NCBI RefSeq assembly: GCF_042466115.1
Contig: NZ_JAXHBQ010000001.1
Span: 930,001 to 994,000, forward strand
Direction of reading: 5' to 3'
Source: SW4 sp042466115
GTDB lineage: Bacteria; Pseudomonadota; Alphaproteobacteria; Rhodobacterales; Rhodobacteraceae
DNA length: 64,000 nt
Both the position numbers and the translations under genes were made by a program. Numbering within the stretch: the first letter of the stretch is position 1; every line of letters begins with the position of its first letter. Under the pieces are notes generated by a model. The model made no database searches and was not told the origin of the DNA. It worked only from the letters and a program-made list of their open reading frames with translations. Below are positions 52,104-61,686 of the stretch, piece by piece.

Positions 52104-53207
52104 TTAGGCGTCGAGCGCGCGGCAATCTTGTGGCAACCAGCCGATGTCGATCTGGGTGCCCGGTTCAAGGCGGACCTGATCAGGCGCGTTGCGTGTCTTG
52201 ATGATGAAATCATCCATTCCGGCAACCTGCAAACGAGTGCGGAAAATATCGCCCATGTAAACGAACTCCAGCACCTCGGCCTTGAGGGTATGGGCGTTCT
52301 TTTGAAGGCGCGACTTGTCGATCTCGACCCGTTCGGGGCGGATCGACACTTTCGTGCGCTCGCCGACTTTCGTCACATTGACCGGCTTGGCGTCGATGAT
52401 ATCGCCGCTGTCCAGTTTCACGGAACAGACATCACCCCTGATTTCGGTGACGGCACCTTCCATCGTGTTGTTCTCACCGATGAACTGCGCCACGAAGCTG
52501 TTTTCCGGTTCCTCATAAAGCTTGTCTGGCGGGGCCAGCTGCTGAATGCGGCCATCATCGAACACGGCCACACGGTCAGACATTGTCAGGGCTTCGGTCT
52601 GGTCGTGGGTCACGTAAACAACGGTAATCCCCAGACGGTGCGCCAGATGGGTAATCTCGAACTGCAAGGTTTCACGCAACTGCTTGTCCAGCGCGCCAAG
52701 CGGTTCGTCCATCAGCACCAGTTCGGGTTCAAACACCAGCGCGCGCGCCAGCGCGATCCGCTGCTGTTGCCCGCCCGAAAGCTGGGCCGGACGGCGACCG
52801 GCGAAATGGCCCATCTGCACCATATCCAGCGCGCGCTTGACCTTTTCTTCGCGGTCGGACTTGCCGATCTTGCGCACTTCAAGCGGAAACGCGAGGTTTT
52901 CACCCACCGTCATATGCGGAAACAGCGCATAGTTCTGGAACACCATGCCAATGCCGCGCTTGTGCGGTGGAATGTTGTTGATCGACACACCATCAAGGCG
53001 AATATCGCCATGCGTTGCGGTTTCAAACCCTGCCAGCATCATCAGGCAGGTTGTCTTGCCGGACCCCGATGGCCCAAGCATTGTCAGAAACTCGCCCTTG
53101 GGCATCGACAGGTTAAGGTCTTTTACGACAAGCACTTCGCCATCGTAGCTTTTCTGAACGCGGTCGAATTCAACGAACGCGTTTTCGGTTGTGCCATCGG
53201 CCAACAC
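52104..53207 (-). CDS. polyamine-type ABC transporter ATPase (PotA-like)
   Basis: Nucleotide-binding subunit, 367 aa. Walker A GPSGSGKTT, Q-loop MVFQNYALFPHM, signature LSGGQQQRIALARAL, Walker B ELVLMDEPLGALD, H-loop VTHDQTEALTMSD, then a C-terminal TOBE domain (SVKLDSGDIIDAKPVNVTKVGERTKVSIRPERVEI). It is the first gene of the potADBC operon. The promoter must lie in the 502 bp upstream. Confidence 0.93.
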   Translation of the reverse strand: MLADGTTENAFVEFDRVQKSYDGEVLVVKDLNLSMPKGEFLTMLGPSGSGKTTCLMMLAGFETATHGDIRLDGVSINNIPPHKRGIGMVFQNYALFPHMTVGENLAFPLEVRKIGKSDREEKVKRALDMVQMGHFAGRRPAQLSGGQQQRIALARALVFEPELVLMDEPLGALDKQLRETLQFEITHLAHRLGITVVYVTHDQTEALTMSDRVAVFDDGRIQQLAPPDKLYEEPENSFVAQFIGENNTMEGAVTEIRGDVCSVKLDSGDIIDAKPVNVTKVGERTKVSIRPERVEIDKSRLQKNAHTLKAEVLEFVYMGDIFRTRLQVAGMDDFIIKTRNAPDQVRLEPGTQIDIGWLPQDCRALDA

Positions 53208-53709
53208 GCATCTCCCCGTTTGCCGGCGGATTGTTCCACCTTGTCAGACGTAAGACAAACAAAGCCACCGCCACATTGCAACTGGAAAGAAAAAATGTTT
53301 CCGCAAACATGGTGCACGCGGGTCAATATGCAAATAATTTCCCGTTTGACGGGCGAAAGTGAAAGATTTTCGCGTCAATGCGGGACATCCGACCGCAAGC
53401 CGCGAATTTTTCGATGTGCCATACCCCCAAAAGATCGGCCTGACACCTGCAAATGCGGCCCACCCAGGCGAATCTTACGGGATATCACACAGCACAGCGC
53501 GGACCCTTTGTTGCGAACCATTGTTTGATCGTTCTGACGCGCCACACAGGTAAATGGGTTCATCACAATGCGTGCGGCTTTCCACGCATGGCAAATCAGC
53601 CACAGGGTGCGCGCCGCGACCCGGCCCGGCTTTAGTATTCTGTCCAATTCGATTATCTTGGAACTGCTTACTAAGTGAAATTTTGTTCAAATTTTTTTGG
53701 GGAATTAAA
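53208..53709. other. 502-bp intergenic region between the pot operon and the barrel gene
   Basis: Divergent promoters for potA (leftward) and the barrel gene (rightward) must lie here. I see no convincing gene: the open frames lack ribosome-binding sites. The last 70 bp before 53710 are AT-rich with TTTTTTTGGGG just before the ribosome-binding site GGGGAA. Confidence 0.5.
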
Positions 53710-54540
53710 ATGACTTTCAAGTCCACGCTACTTATATCGACGGCCGTTGCGCTTGCATCAACGATGGCTCAGGCAGAACAATACGGCACCCTTTCATTCG
53801 GTTTTGGCTCGGCGGACATCACCGATAACGGCAGTCCCGAAGGCACCGGAACGGGCATCGCCCTTCAGGGTTTTGTCGGCTTTCAGGCTGACAATGGCAT
53901 GCGCTACGAACTGGACTACGGCGTGCGGTCGGAATCCGGCGATGGCGGCTATGACGGGCTGTTCTCAAGCCGGATGATCGCCCTGCGCGCCGCGCGCGCG
54001 TTCGGCGCAATCGAGGCCGAAGGTATTATCGGTCAGGTCTTTGAAGAGGCCGGGGACGGCACTGCGACCCGTCAGTTTGCCTTGGTCGGCGGCACCTACG
54101 ACGTTTCGCCACAAATCTATGTGCAGGGCGCGCTTGGTTACCTGTCGCCAGACGAGAACGGATCGGATGGCAACGACGCCGTAAGGGACCTGACCACCTT
54201 TTCGATCTCCGGTGGTTACGATATTTCGGACCGTCTGAACGTCGAACTGGGCTATACCTACGGCGAAGGCATCATGGACGGCGACGACGATCCGGCAACA
54301 ATCCAGTCGGCATCGCTGGGTGTGCGTTATGATCTGAACATCGACGGCATGTCGGTCTATGGCCGCTACATCGCGGGTGATTATTATCAGGGTGGCGAAG
54401 ACGACACCGCCATCGAACAGCGCATCGAACTGGGCGTGACGATGGCCTTTGGCGGCGACGGCGCCGCGCGCAACGCCCGCCGCATCGACATCCCGCGCTA
54501 TGATGACTGGATGGCAGTCACCGGCAGCGTTATCGAATAA
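53710..54540 (+). CDS. outer-membrane beta-barrel protein
   Basis: A 276-aa exported protein: signal peptide MTFKSTLLISTAVALASTMAQAEQ, then alternating beta-hairpins (YGTLSFGFGSADI, GIALQGFVGFQADNGMRYELDYGV, FALVGGTYDVSPQIYVQGALGYL, FSISGGYDISDRLNVELGYTYGEG, ASLGVRYDLNIDGMSVYGRYIAG, RIELGVTMAF). It most resembles small porin-like or OmpA-barrel proteins. The start at 53710 has GGGGAA upstream; an upstream in-frame extension is not supported. A UUCG terminator follows. Confidence 0.85.
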   Translation: MTFKSTLLISTAVALASTMAQAEQYGTLSFGFGSADITDNGSPEGTGTGIALQGFVGFQADNGMRYELDYGVRSESGDGGYDGLFSSRMIALRAARAFGAIEAEGIIGQVFEEAGDGTATRQFALVGGTYDVSPQIYVQGALGYLSPDENGSDGNDAVRDLTTFSISGGYDISDRLNVELGYTYGEGIMDGDDDPATIQSASLGVRYDLNIDGMSVYGRYIAGDYYQGGEDDTAIEQRIELGVTMAFGGDGAARNARRIDIPRYDDWMAVTGSVIE

Positions 54541-54566
54541 GCTGGTCCCGGGAATGCGATGTGATC

Positions 54567-54591
54567 GGGGTGCCTTCGGGCGCCCCTTTTT
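54567..54591 (+). terminator. rho-independent terminator with UUCG loop
   Basis: GGGGTGCC-TTCG-GGCGCCCC followed by TTTTT, 26 bp after the barrel gene stop. An 8-bp stem (one G-U pair). Confidence 0.9.
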
Positions 54592-54617
54592 CTGTTTCAC
54601 GATGTTCAAGGGGGCAA

Positions 54618-54704
54618 TGGTGCGGTCGGAGGGACTCGAACCCTCACTCTTGTTACAGAACAGCGACCTCAACGCTGCGCGTCTACCAATTCCGCCACGA
54701 CCGC
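54618..54704 (-). tRNA. tRNA-Leu (GAG)
   Basis: Minus-strand GCGGTCGTGGCGGAATTGGT start, anticodon loop TTGAGGT (anticodon GAG), long variable arm, T loop GGTTCGAGTCC, acceptor CGACCGC, discriminator A and encoded CCA. 87 nt, class II. Confidence 0.97.
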
Positions 54705-54769
54705 AAGTCAGGGCTTGGCGGGTCTTTAGACAATGCTGCACCACACCGCAAGAGGGCTTGTGACGCAAT

Positions 54770-55264
54770 TCAGACGGCAGGCTGCGCGCGCGATTGCCAC
54801 ACCCCTGTGGCGCGCATGATCAGGGCAACACCGCCCAGCGCGATCACGCCCCAGCCCAGCACGCCTGCCCCGTCAAAGAACACGATATTCATCGCGCGTC
54901 CGGGCAGAAAGTTCGCCAGCCCTGCAATCAGCAGGCCATTCCAGTAAAGGCTGCGCAGAACCGCCTGATGGGCGGTGATGCGGCGCGCGAGGATATGGCG
55001 CATGCCGCTGTAAACCGACCAGTAGGTCAGCAGGGCAAAGCCGTGGATCGGGCTGAACGGGCCGATCACGGCGAAGGACGAAATGAACCACGACGATGTC
55101 GCAACCGTCAGCATCGCCACAATCCATGCATACCCTGCGATCTTGTGGACCCGGTCGCGGCGGCGGCGATACAGCACCAGCGGCCCCAGCAGGATCGAAA
55201 TCAAGGCGGCGATCACGTGGATTTGGATTTGCACAGGGGCGTCAGTCAGCGGCGCAAGTGTCAT
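54770..55264 (-). CDS. DUF2306-like membrane protein
   Basis: A 164-aa protein with four predicted helices (IQIHVIAALISILLGPLVLY, GYAWIVAMLTVATSSWFIS, GFALLTYWSVYSGMRHIL, MNIVFFDGAGVLGWGVIALGG). The arginine-rich loop YRRRRDRVHKIAGY and histidines in HGFALLTYWS fit the DUF2306 group, which is of unknown function. The start at 55264 has GAGGAA upstream. It is divergent from the LytTR regulator gene (98 bp between starts), which likely controls it. Confidence 0.8.
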   Translation of the reverse strand: MTLAPLTDAPVQIQIHVIAALISILLGPLVLYRRRRDRVHKIAGYAWIVAMLTVATSSWFISSFAVIGPFSPIHGFALLTYWSVYSGMRHILARRITAHQAVLRSLYWNGLLIAGLANFLPGRAMNIVFFDGAGVLGWGVIALGGVALIMRATGVWQSRAQPAV

Positions 55265-55362
55265 GGCGGTTCCTCGTTGGCAGTTCGGTCTGGATTGCCT
55301 ATGTCTTGTCAGGGTCGCGGCAACGCGCCCATGCCCGATACGCAAACACACAGGAAACCTTC

Positions 55363-56130
55363 GTGAACGACAGCGTCCCGCATTCCACGCTTCGCCAATG
55401 GCGGGCGCATTTCAGCCATCCGGCCACATGGGTCGTGTTGGCAGGGATCGCGGCGGTGCTGGGCGTGGCCGGACCATTCGGCACCGAGGACCGCTTGCGC
55501 CTTGGGCCGCGCGTTATCTATTGGCTCGTGACGGTCTCTGCCACATATGCGCTTGGATATCTGGCGACGAACTGGGTGCAGCGCCACCTTGGTCCGCGTC
55601 TGTCGCCGGTTCCGGCCACGCTGGCGGCGGCCGCGCTGACGGGCTGCGCCGTGCTGATCGCCGTGCTGGGGATCAACCTTGCCACCTTTGGCTATTGGCC
55701 CGGCTGGGCCGAGGCGGTGCCGTTTTTCGTCAATGTCTTTGCGATTGCCCTGATCGTCACCATTGTCCTGCAAGTGGTGGATCGGCAGATGACCCCCGCC
55801 GCGGCCACCGCCGCAACGCCGCCCCTGCTCGACCGCCTACCGCCTGACAAACGCGCCCCGCTGGTCGCCCTATCGGTCGAGGATCATTACGTCCGCATCC
55901 GCACGACCAAGGGCGAGGATCTGGTGCTGCTGCGCCTTGGCGATGCCATACGCGAGGTTGGCGCGACAGCGGGCATACAGGTGCATCGTTCCCATTGGGT
56001 CGCCGTCGATCAGGTCAGCGCAGCGCACCGCAAGGGCGACCGCGCGATCCTGACAATGACCCACGGGCCGGACATCCCCGTCAGCCGCCGTTATGTCCCT
56101 GCAATCAAGGAGGCGGGGCTGCTGCCCTGA
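55363..56130 (+). CDS. membrane-bound LytTR transcriptional regulator
   Basis: A 255-aa regulator starting with GTG (AGGAAA upstream). Four N-terminal helices (WVVLAGIAAVLGVAGPFG, VIYWLVTVSATYALGYLA, LAAAALTGCAVLIAVLGIN, PFFVNVFAIALIVTIVLQV), then a cytoplasmic LytTR DNA-binding domain (LVALSVEDHYVRIRTTKGEDLVLLRLGDAIREV ... VHRSHWVAVDQVSAAHRKGD ... PVSRRYVPAIKEAGLL). One-component membrane sensors of this layout control a gene next door, here probably the divergent DUF2306-like gene. Confidence 0.88.
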   Translation: MNDSVPHSTLRQWRAHFSHPATWVVLAGIAAVLGVAGPFGTEDRLRLGPRVIYWLVTVSATYALGYLATNWVQRHLGPRLSPVPATLAAAALTGCAVLIAVLGINLATFGYWPGWAEAVPFFVNVFAIALIVTIVLQVVDRQMTPAAATAATPPLLDRLPPDKRAPLVALSVEDHYVRIRTTKGEDLVLLRLGDAIREVGATAGIQVHRSHWVAVDQVSAAHRKGDRAILTMTHGPDIPVSRRYVPAIKEAGLLP

Positions 56131-56136
56131 ACGCCC

Positions 56137-56799
56137 ATGGTCGAATGGATCACAACGACAGGCCTGACCGATTATGCCACCGCCGTGGATTTCATGGAGA
56201 CCCGCGCCGCCGCCATCGCCGCGGGCGAGGCCGAGGAATGTATCTGGCTGGTCGAACACCCGCCCCTTTACACCGCCGGCACCAGCGCCAAACCCGCTGA
56301 CCTGACCGACCCCGACCGCTTTCCTGTCTACGACAGCAAACGCGGCGGGCAATATACCTATCACGGACCGGGCCAACGCGTGGCCTACACGATGCTGAAT
56401 GTTGCTGAACGGGGCCGCGACGTGCGCTGTTTCGTGCGCGATCTTGAGGCATGGATCATTGCCGCCCTCGCCGAATTCAACGTGCAGGGCGAAATCAGGC
56501 AGGGCCGCGTGGGTGTCTGGGTGCAGCGCCACGACAAACCCCTGACCGCCCTTGGCCAACCCCAAGAGGACAAGATCGCCGCCCTTGGCATCCGCCTGCG
56601 CAAATGGGTCAGCTTTCACGGGCTGTCGATCAACGTCGAACCGGACCTTGATCATTTCAGCGGTATCGTCCCCTGCGGGATCACCGAACACGGGGTGACA
56701 TCACTGGTCGATCTGGGCCTGCCCGTGACGATGGATGACGTGGACGTGGCCCTGCGCAAGACGTTTGATCGGGTGATGACCGCGCGCAGCTGCACCTGA
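56137..56799 (+). CDS. lipB: lipoyl(octanoyl) transferase
   Basis: Transfers octanoyl from acyl carrier protein to lipoyl domains of 2-oxoacid dehydrogenases, 220 aa. Motifs: [70 protein letters not shown] with the catalytic lysine, and [15 protein letters not shown] with the catalytic cysteine. Six bp after the LytTR stop. Confidence 0.97.
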   Translation: MVEWITTTGLTDYATAVDFMETRAAAIAAGEAEECIWLVEHPPLYTAGTSAKPADLTDPDRFPVYDSKRGGQYTYHGPGQRVAYTMLNVAERGRDVRCFVRDLEAWIIAALAEFNVQGEIRQGRVGVWVQRHDKPLTALGQPQEDKIAALGIRLRKWVSFHGLSINVEPDLDHFSGIVPCGITEHGVTSLVDLGLPVTMDDVDVALRKTFDRVMTARSCT

Positions 56800-56878
56800 C
56801 CGGCATTTGGTGATTACCCGAAACGCTGCTAGAATGACGGATCGGCGCGTGGGGGCGTCGGGTGATGGGGGACCAATA

Positions 56879-57467
56879 ATGCAAAACTTGACGATGATCC
56901 TTGGGGTCGCACTTGCCCTTGGGGCAAACACGGCTGTCGCGCAGGACACCGAGACAAAAAACACGCTGGACGTGACCGTACCGGTCAGCCTGTCCGACCT
57001 GACACAAGACGTTTTTGCCGTGTCGGTCGCTTGTGAAGTGCGTTCGGGCGATGGCGAACCCTTTGGGCTTGGCCAGACCTTTCTGATTGACGCGGTCGAC
57101 CCGACGGAACAGGAGCGACGATACAATCTCGTCAGCGAGAACGATGACTTTTTCAATATCGTGACCACGCTCGAGGGGTATTCCGGCGATGTTGTCGTCA
57201 CCGTCGAGGCATTTCCCGGCTACTACATCGACGCCTGGGCTTCGGGAACGTGCAGCCTGGATATCATGTCGGCTGACGACGAGATGGAAGAATCCCTCGA
57301 GAATCCGTTTCCGCCGCCCCGAGAATTGCGGCGAGTCCGGTGGGGTGAGCGTTGCCCATTGCCGCTTTCCCGGTTCCGAAGGGCGAGTCGAAGTCACCTT
57401 TCAGCGCGAAGGGCTTAGCTTTAACGAGGATGGCACCGTGATCCTGCCCGACAGCGGGGCCGAATAG
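56879..57467 (+). CDS. secreted protein of unknown function, frameshifted near the C-terminus
   Basis: Starting from MQNLTMILGVALALGANTAVAQ (signal peptide), the frame reads an unrecognised secreted domain (NTLDVTVPVSLSDLTQDVFAVSVACEVRSGDGEPFGLG...) until about residue 148, then becomes Arg-rich and stops at 57416-57418. The next frame continues with ENCGESGGVSVAHCRFPGSEGRVEVTF and ends at a TAG (57465-57467) that abuts the GTG of the following gene. Deleting one C from the CCCC run (57317-57320) joins the two. I therefore give the extent of the repaired gene. Function unknown; it is probably cotranscribed with the LxFxGW repeat gene. Confidence 0.7.
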
Positions 57468-58529
57468 GTGTCACCGCGGCTCTTGCGGGCGCTGACCGCA
57501 TCTGCGGTCTGGATCACGCTGGCCAGCACAGGCAGCGCCCAGACCGACACGCCTGCCCTGACATTCACCGGATGGAAAGCCGCCACTGCACAGGCCACGT
57601 CACCGCTGGCCTTCCGCGGCTGGGCCGGTGACACAGTGGTCACGGAGGGGCTTGCATTTGCGGGCTATGGCGCCGAAGGCCCGGCGCAAACGCGGGCACT
57701 GACCTTTGTCGGCTGGGCCGCGCCTGACGCAGAAACAGCACAACTGGGATTTGCGGGATGGGGCGACAGGCGCGACACATCGACCGCGCAACTCAGTTTC
57801 AACGGCTGGCGCAATACTGCACCGCCACCCGGCGGACCATTGGCGTTTGCGGGTTGGGCCGCGGCCCCTGATCCGGTTGCCGCTTTGACATTTGCAGGCT
57901 GGGCGGCCCCCGCGACAACCACGACCGACAGCATGGCGCATCGCGGCTTTGGATACACAGGGTTTGCCGCCACCGCCCCGCTGGCATTCACCGGATGGCG
58001 CGCACCACGCGTTGCGCAAAACGCAAGCAACCTGCGCTTTCACGGCCTTGGCCCGCCCATCATCGTGACCGAGGATTTCGCCGACGGCGCACAAGGCTGG
58101 GCAGCCAATGACGGCCCAGACGCGCTACGGGTGGACCGCACGCAAGCGCTTTGCCTGATTGACAACGAACGCGGTGATCTGACGGTGGACCTGCCACCCG
58201 AATTCCTTGGCGACTGGGGCGGCACCGGCGGCCATTTTGCCTTTCGTGCCTATTACACCGGCACGACACAATGGCCCGTGGTTATCACTCTGCACAGCCC
58301 GCACGGCAGCGCGATTAGATATGAAAGCCTAAGTTCCTACAATGACTTGCCGTTCGAAGACATCAGCGTGCCCATCGGTGCGCTTTGGTGGGAGGAAGAC
58401 GGCGACTGGTCGCAAATTACCCGCACGATCACCCGCGTGACTCTGAACCTTGATATCAAGGACGGCTATGGCGGCGCTAACGAGATTTGTATCGACGATG
58501 TCGAACTGTCGAAATGGCCGCGCGGCTAG
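57468..58529 (+). CDS. secreted LxFxGW-repeat protein with a laminin-B-like C-terminus
   Basis: A 353-aa protein, GTG start right after the previous stop. Signal peptide (TASAVWITLASTGSAQ), then eleven units of a 15- to 16-residue repeat containing LxFxGW (LTFTGW, LAFRGW, LAFAGY, LTFVGW, LGFAGW, LSFNGW, LAFAGW, LTFAGW, FGYTGF, LAFTGW, LRFHGL) at residues 31-194. Residues about 200-350 look like a laminin-B / galactose-binding beta-sandwich (EDFADGAQGWAAND, DLPPEFLGDWGGTGGHFAFRAYY, ICIDDVELS). I do not know this combination. An adhesin or polysaccharide-binding surface protein is plausible. Confidence 0.75.
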   Translation: MSPRLLRALTASAVWITLASTGSAQTDTPALTFTGWKAATAQATSPLAFRGWAGDTVVTEGLAFAGYGAEGPAQTRALTFVGWAAPDAETAQLGFAGWGDRRDTSTAQLSFNGWRNTAPPPGGPLAFAGWAAAPDPVAALTFAGWAAPATTTTDSMAHRGFGYTGFAATAPLAFTGWRAPRVAQNASNLRFHGLGPPIIVTEDFADGAQGWAANDGPDALRVDRTQALCLIDNERGDLTVDLPPEFLGDWGGTGGHFAFRAYYTGTTQWPVVITLHSPHGSAIRYESLSSYNDLPFEDISVPIGALWWEEDGDWSQITRTITRVTLNLDIKDGYGGANEICIDDVELSKWPRG

Positions 58530-58613
58530 CGCATCGCATTTGATCTAGCGCAAAGTCGCGCCTGCCAGAATCGTTTTACAAACCCACCATCGGCACCTGC
58601 CGCAGACACAGAT

Positions 58614-58651
58614 CACACCCCGCAACATCCCCCCAGTTGCTGCGGGGTGTG
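58614..58651. terminator. possible terminator after the LxFxGW gene
   Basis: CACACCCCGCA / TGCGGGGTGTG, perfect 11-bp stem, 16-nt loop. Only a weak AATTTTAC follows, so termination is not certain. Confidence 0.45.
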
Positions 58652-58789
58652 CCTGCGCCAATTTTACCCACCATTTCCGGTGCATCCATAGTTGCCGAAC
58701 CCTGCGCCACGCACTAGAACAAGTATCAATACAGCGGCATGCGTGCGACTCGTGCCGCCTGAAACGCAGTCAAAAACGGGGAGTGCCAC

Positions 58790-60463
58790 ATGGCAGACGC
58801 AGCCATCCACGGGCAAGAACATCACGACGAGCGCGGATTCTTTACCCGCTGGTTCATGTCCACCAACCATAAAGACATCGGGATTCTTTACCTGTTTGTG
58901 TCCGGTGCGGTTGGTTTCATCTCGGTGCTGTTCACCGTCTATATGCGCATGGAGCTCATGGAGCCGGGCGTGCAATACATGTGCCTTGAAGGCGCACGCT
59001 TTACCGCTGCCGCGGCCAGCGAATGCACCCCCAACGGCCACCTTTGGAACGTCATGATCACCTATCACGGCGTGCTGATGATGTTCTTCGTGGTTATTCC
59101 CGCGCTGTTTGGCGGTTTCGGTAACTACCTGATGCCATTGCAAATCGGCGCGCCTGACATGGCGTTCCCGCGTCTGAACAACCTGTCGTTCTGGATGTTC
59201 GTGGCCGGTGTGTCGCTTGGCGTCGCCTCGCTTCTGGCGCCCGGTGGCAACGGGCAATTGGGCTCGGGTGTGGGCTGGGTGCTTTATCCGCCGCTTTCGA
59301 CGAACGAGGCCGGCATGTCGATGGACCTTGCGATCTTTGCGGTGCACGTTTCCGGTGCCTCGTCGATCCTTGGTGCGATCAACATGATCACCACCTTCCT
59401 GAACATGCGCGCGCCGGGCATGACCCTGCACAAGGTGCCACTGTTCAGCTGGTCGATCTTCGTGACCGCATGGCTGATCCTTTTGGCCCTGCCCGTTCTG
59501 GCAGGCGCGATCACCATGCTGCTGATGGACCGTAACTTTGGCACGGCCTTCTTTGATCCGGCCGGCGGCGGTGATCCGATCCTCTATCAGCACATCCTGT
59601 GGTTCTTCGGTCACCCCGAAGTTTACATCATCATCATCCCCGCCTTCGGGATCATCAGCCATGTCATCGCGACCTTCAGCAAAAAGCCGATCTTTGGCTA
59701 TCTGCCGATGGTTTACGCGATGGTTGCAATCGGTGTTCTGGGCTTCGTCGTCTGGGCGCACCACATGTATACGGTCGGCATGTCGCTGACCCAGCAATCC
59801 TACTTCATGCTGGCGACGATGGTCATCGCGGTGCCCACGGGTGTGAAAATCTTTAGCTGGATCGCCACCATGTGGGGCGGTTCGGTCGAGTTCAAGACGC
59901 CAATGCTTTGGGCCTTCGGCTTCCTGTTCCTGTTCACCGTGGGTGGGGTGACAGGGATTGTTCTGTCGCAGGCCGGCGTCGATCGCGCCTATCACGACAC
60001 CTACTATGTGGTCGCGCACTTCCACTATGTGATGAGCCTGGGTGCCGTGTTTGGTATCTTTGCCGGTATCTATTTCTACATGCCCAAATTCTCGGGCAAG
60101 ATGCTGCCGGAATGGGCGGGCAAGATCCACTTCTGGGCGATGTTCATCGGTGCCAACGTGACCTTCTTCCCACAACACTTCCTGGGTCGTCAGGGCATGC
60201 CTCGCCGCTACATCGACTACCCCGAGGCCTTCGCCTATTGGAACTATATCAGTAGCTGGGGCGCCTTCCTGTCGTTTGCATCCTTCGTGTTCTTCATCGT
60301 GGTGCTGTTCTACGTGCTGATCTTTGCGAAACGCACAGCACCGGCGAACCCATGGAACGAATATGCGGACACGCTGGAATGGACACTGCCATCCCCGCCG
60401 CCTGAACACACCTTTGAAACCCTTCCCAAGCAAAGCGATTGGGACAAGGGCCACGCCCACTAA
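58790..60463 (+). CDS. ctaD: cytochrome c oxidase subunit I
   Basis: Catalytic subunit of the aa3-type oxidase, 557 aa, twelve helices. Landmarks: [25 protein letters not shown] with the haem a ligand, [16 protein letters not shown] with the CuB/Tyr pair, [10 protein letters not shown] with the CuB histidines, and [23 protein letters not shown] with the haem a3/a ligands. GGGGAG precedes the ATG. It sits apart from the other cta genes, as in related genera, and is followed by a strong terminator. Confidence 0.98.
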   Translation: MADAAIHGQEHHDERGFFTRWFMSTNHKDIGILYLFVSGAVGFISVLFTVYMRMELMEPGVQYMCLEGARFTAAAASECTPNGHLWNVMITYHGVLMMFFVVIPALFGGFGNYLMPLQIGAPDMAFPRLNNLSFWMFVAGVSLGVASLLAPGGNGQLGSGVGWVLYPPLSTNEAGMSMDLAIFAVHVSGASSILGAINMITTFLNMRAPGMTLHKVPLFSWSIFVTAWLILLALPVLAGAITMLLMDRNFGTAFFDPAGGGDPILYQHILWFFGHPEVYIIIIPAFGIISHVIATFSKKPIFGYLPMVYAMVAIGVLGFVVWAHHMYTVGMSLTQQSYFMLATMVIAVPTGVKIFSWIATMWGGSVEFKTPMLWAFGFLFLFTVGGVTGIVLSQAGVDRAYHDTYYVVAHFHYVMSLGAVFGIFAGIYFYMPKFSGKMLPEWAGKIHFWAMFIGANVTFFPQHFLGRQGMPRRYIDYPEAFAYWNYISSWGAFLSFASFVFFIVVLFYVLIFAKRTAPANPWNEYADTLEWTLPSPPPEHTFETLPKQSDWDKGHAH

Positions 60464-60489
60464 CTGGGCCTGAGGCTACAAAATATCGG

Positions 60490-60518
60490 GGCCTCGGCGG
60501 AAACGCCGGGGCCTTTTT
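60490..60518 (+). terminator. rho-independent terminator after ctaD
   Basis: GGCCTCGGCG-GAAA-CGCCGGGGCC with a 10-bp stem (one T-G pair), a GNRA loop and TTTTT immediately after. 15 bp before the next ATG. Confidence 0.9.
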
Positions 60519-60533
60519 CGTAAGGGGCGATAG

Positions 60534-61088
60534 ATGCTTATTCTCTGGCTTGGCATCATGCTGGCGGTGCCCGTCTGGCTGCACTGGCGCGGCACTGGGG
60601 CGGCAGGACTGTCGCTGGGCGTCGCCGCGATTTACGGATTGATCGCCGCCGGTGTCTGGCTCGTCACGATCCTGCCACCGGATGCGGCGCAAATGGTCCT
60701 GCGGACGGTCACGCTTTCGGATCAGGACGTCGATGGCAGCTATCACGATACCTATTATGTGGTCGCAAACGGGATGGTTCTGTTCACCCCCGCCCTGCTG
60801 TTTGGCGGAATCGGCTTTATCCTGTGGGTGCTGACCCGCTGGGACGCGCTGCGCCACCAACGCATTGCAAAGACGTTGTTCTGGGTGCTGCACTTGTCGG
60901 TCCTTGGGCTGCCATTGGTCGATACAATCTTCGTCCGGCGCGGCATGCGACGTCGTTTCATCGACTATGAAGAAGCCATGGCCCTGCCCATCGCCATCCA
61001 AAACACCCTCGCAGGGGTCGCCGCTGCAACGTTCTTGACGATCGTCGCACTGATGCTCTGGTCGGCCATCGCGCGGTTGCGCCGCTGA
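60534..61088 (+). CDS. haem-less CoxI C-terminal paralogue (membrane protein)
   Basis: A 184-aa protein with five predicted helices. Its middle and end match subunit I helices [25 protein letters not shown] versus [18 protein letters not shown] of the CtaD encoded next to it, and MRRRFIDYEEAM versus [12 protein letters not shown], with flanking helices in the same place. Both haem-ligand histidines of HFHYV are replaced (NGMV). It therefore cannot bind haem a/a3 or CuB. Found directly behind ctaD and coupled (one-base overlap) to the DUF2244 gene. An assembly factor or regulatory subunit is an inference. Confidence 0.8.
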   Translation: MLILWLGIMLAVPVWLHWRGTGAAGLSLGVAAIYGLIAAGVWLVTILPPDAAQMVLRTVTLSDQDVDGSYHDTYYVVANGMVLFTPALLFGGIGFILWVLTRWDALRHQRIAKTLFWVLHLSVLGLPLVDTIFVRRGMRRRFIDYEEAMALPIAIQNTLAGVAAATFLTIVALMLWSAIARLRR

Positions 61089-61582
61089 TGCCCTATGAAT
61101 GGATCACACCACGCGGGGCGCCGGATGCACCACAGGCAGAACTGCATCTCTGGCCCTACCGTTCACTGTTGCGCCGCGATTTCGTGGTCTTCATCGCGGC
61201 CACAGCGGCGCTGATCACACTGCCCCTGCTCGCGGTCCTTGGGTCTCCGGTGGTCTGGGCGCTGCTGCCGTTCCTGCTGGCAATGCTGGCGGGCGTCTGG
61301 CTTGCCCTGAACCGCAGTTACAGCGACGGCGAACAGCGCGAAGACCTGAAAATCTGGCAGGACCGCGTCACCCTGACCCGCCACACCCCGCGCAAACCCA
61401 CCCAAACCTGGGAGGCAAACCCCCATTGGGTGCGCGTTGAAATGCACGAAGTTAGCGGCCCCGTCCCCTTTTACCTCACCCTCAAGGGCGGCCCGCGCGA
61501 GGTTGAAATCGGCGCATTCCTAAGCCCGCCCGAAAGGCGCGCCCTGCTGGGTGAATTGCGCCGCGCACTGGCCAATTCCTGA
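61088..61582 (+). CDS. DUF2244 domain-containing membrane protein
   Basis: A 164-aa protein of the DUF2244 family with two helices (DFVVFIAATAALITLPLLAVLG, VVWALLPFLLAMLAGVWLAL) and a C-terminal domain (RVTLTRHTPRKPTQTWEANPHWVRVEMHEVSGPVPFYLTLKGGPREVEIGAFLSPPERRALLGELRRAL). The family is found beside cytochrome oxidase genes and its function is not known. Start overlaps the upstream stop (TGATG). Confidence 0.88.
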   Translation: MPYEWITPRGAPDAPQAELHLWPYRSLLRRDFVVFIAATAALITLPLLAVLGSPVVWALLPFLLAMLAGVWLALNRSYSDGEQREDLKIWQDRVTLTRHTPRKPTQTWEANPHWVRVEMHEVSGPVPFYLTLKGGPREVEIGAFLSPPERRALLGELRRALANS

Positions 61583-61686
61583 CGCCCCACTTCTTTTGTT
61601 CAAAAATACTCAACGCGACATCTGCCAAGGGCGATAACCGCATGTTTCGGGTCGCAACACCGCGACCCCGCGGCTAGCGTCACCCC

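Noticed and set aside
51924..53528. Long plus-strand open frame over potD/potA
   Set aside because: The ABC ATPase motifs on the minus strand are complete; the plus frame has none.
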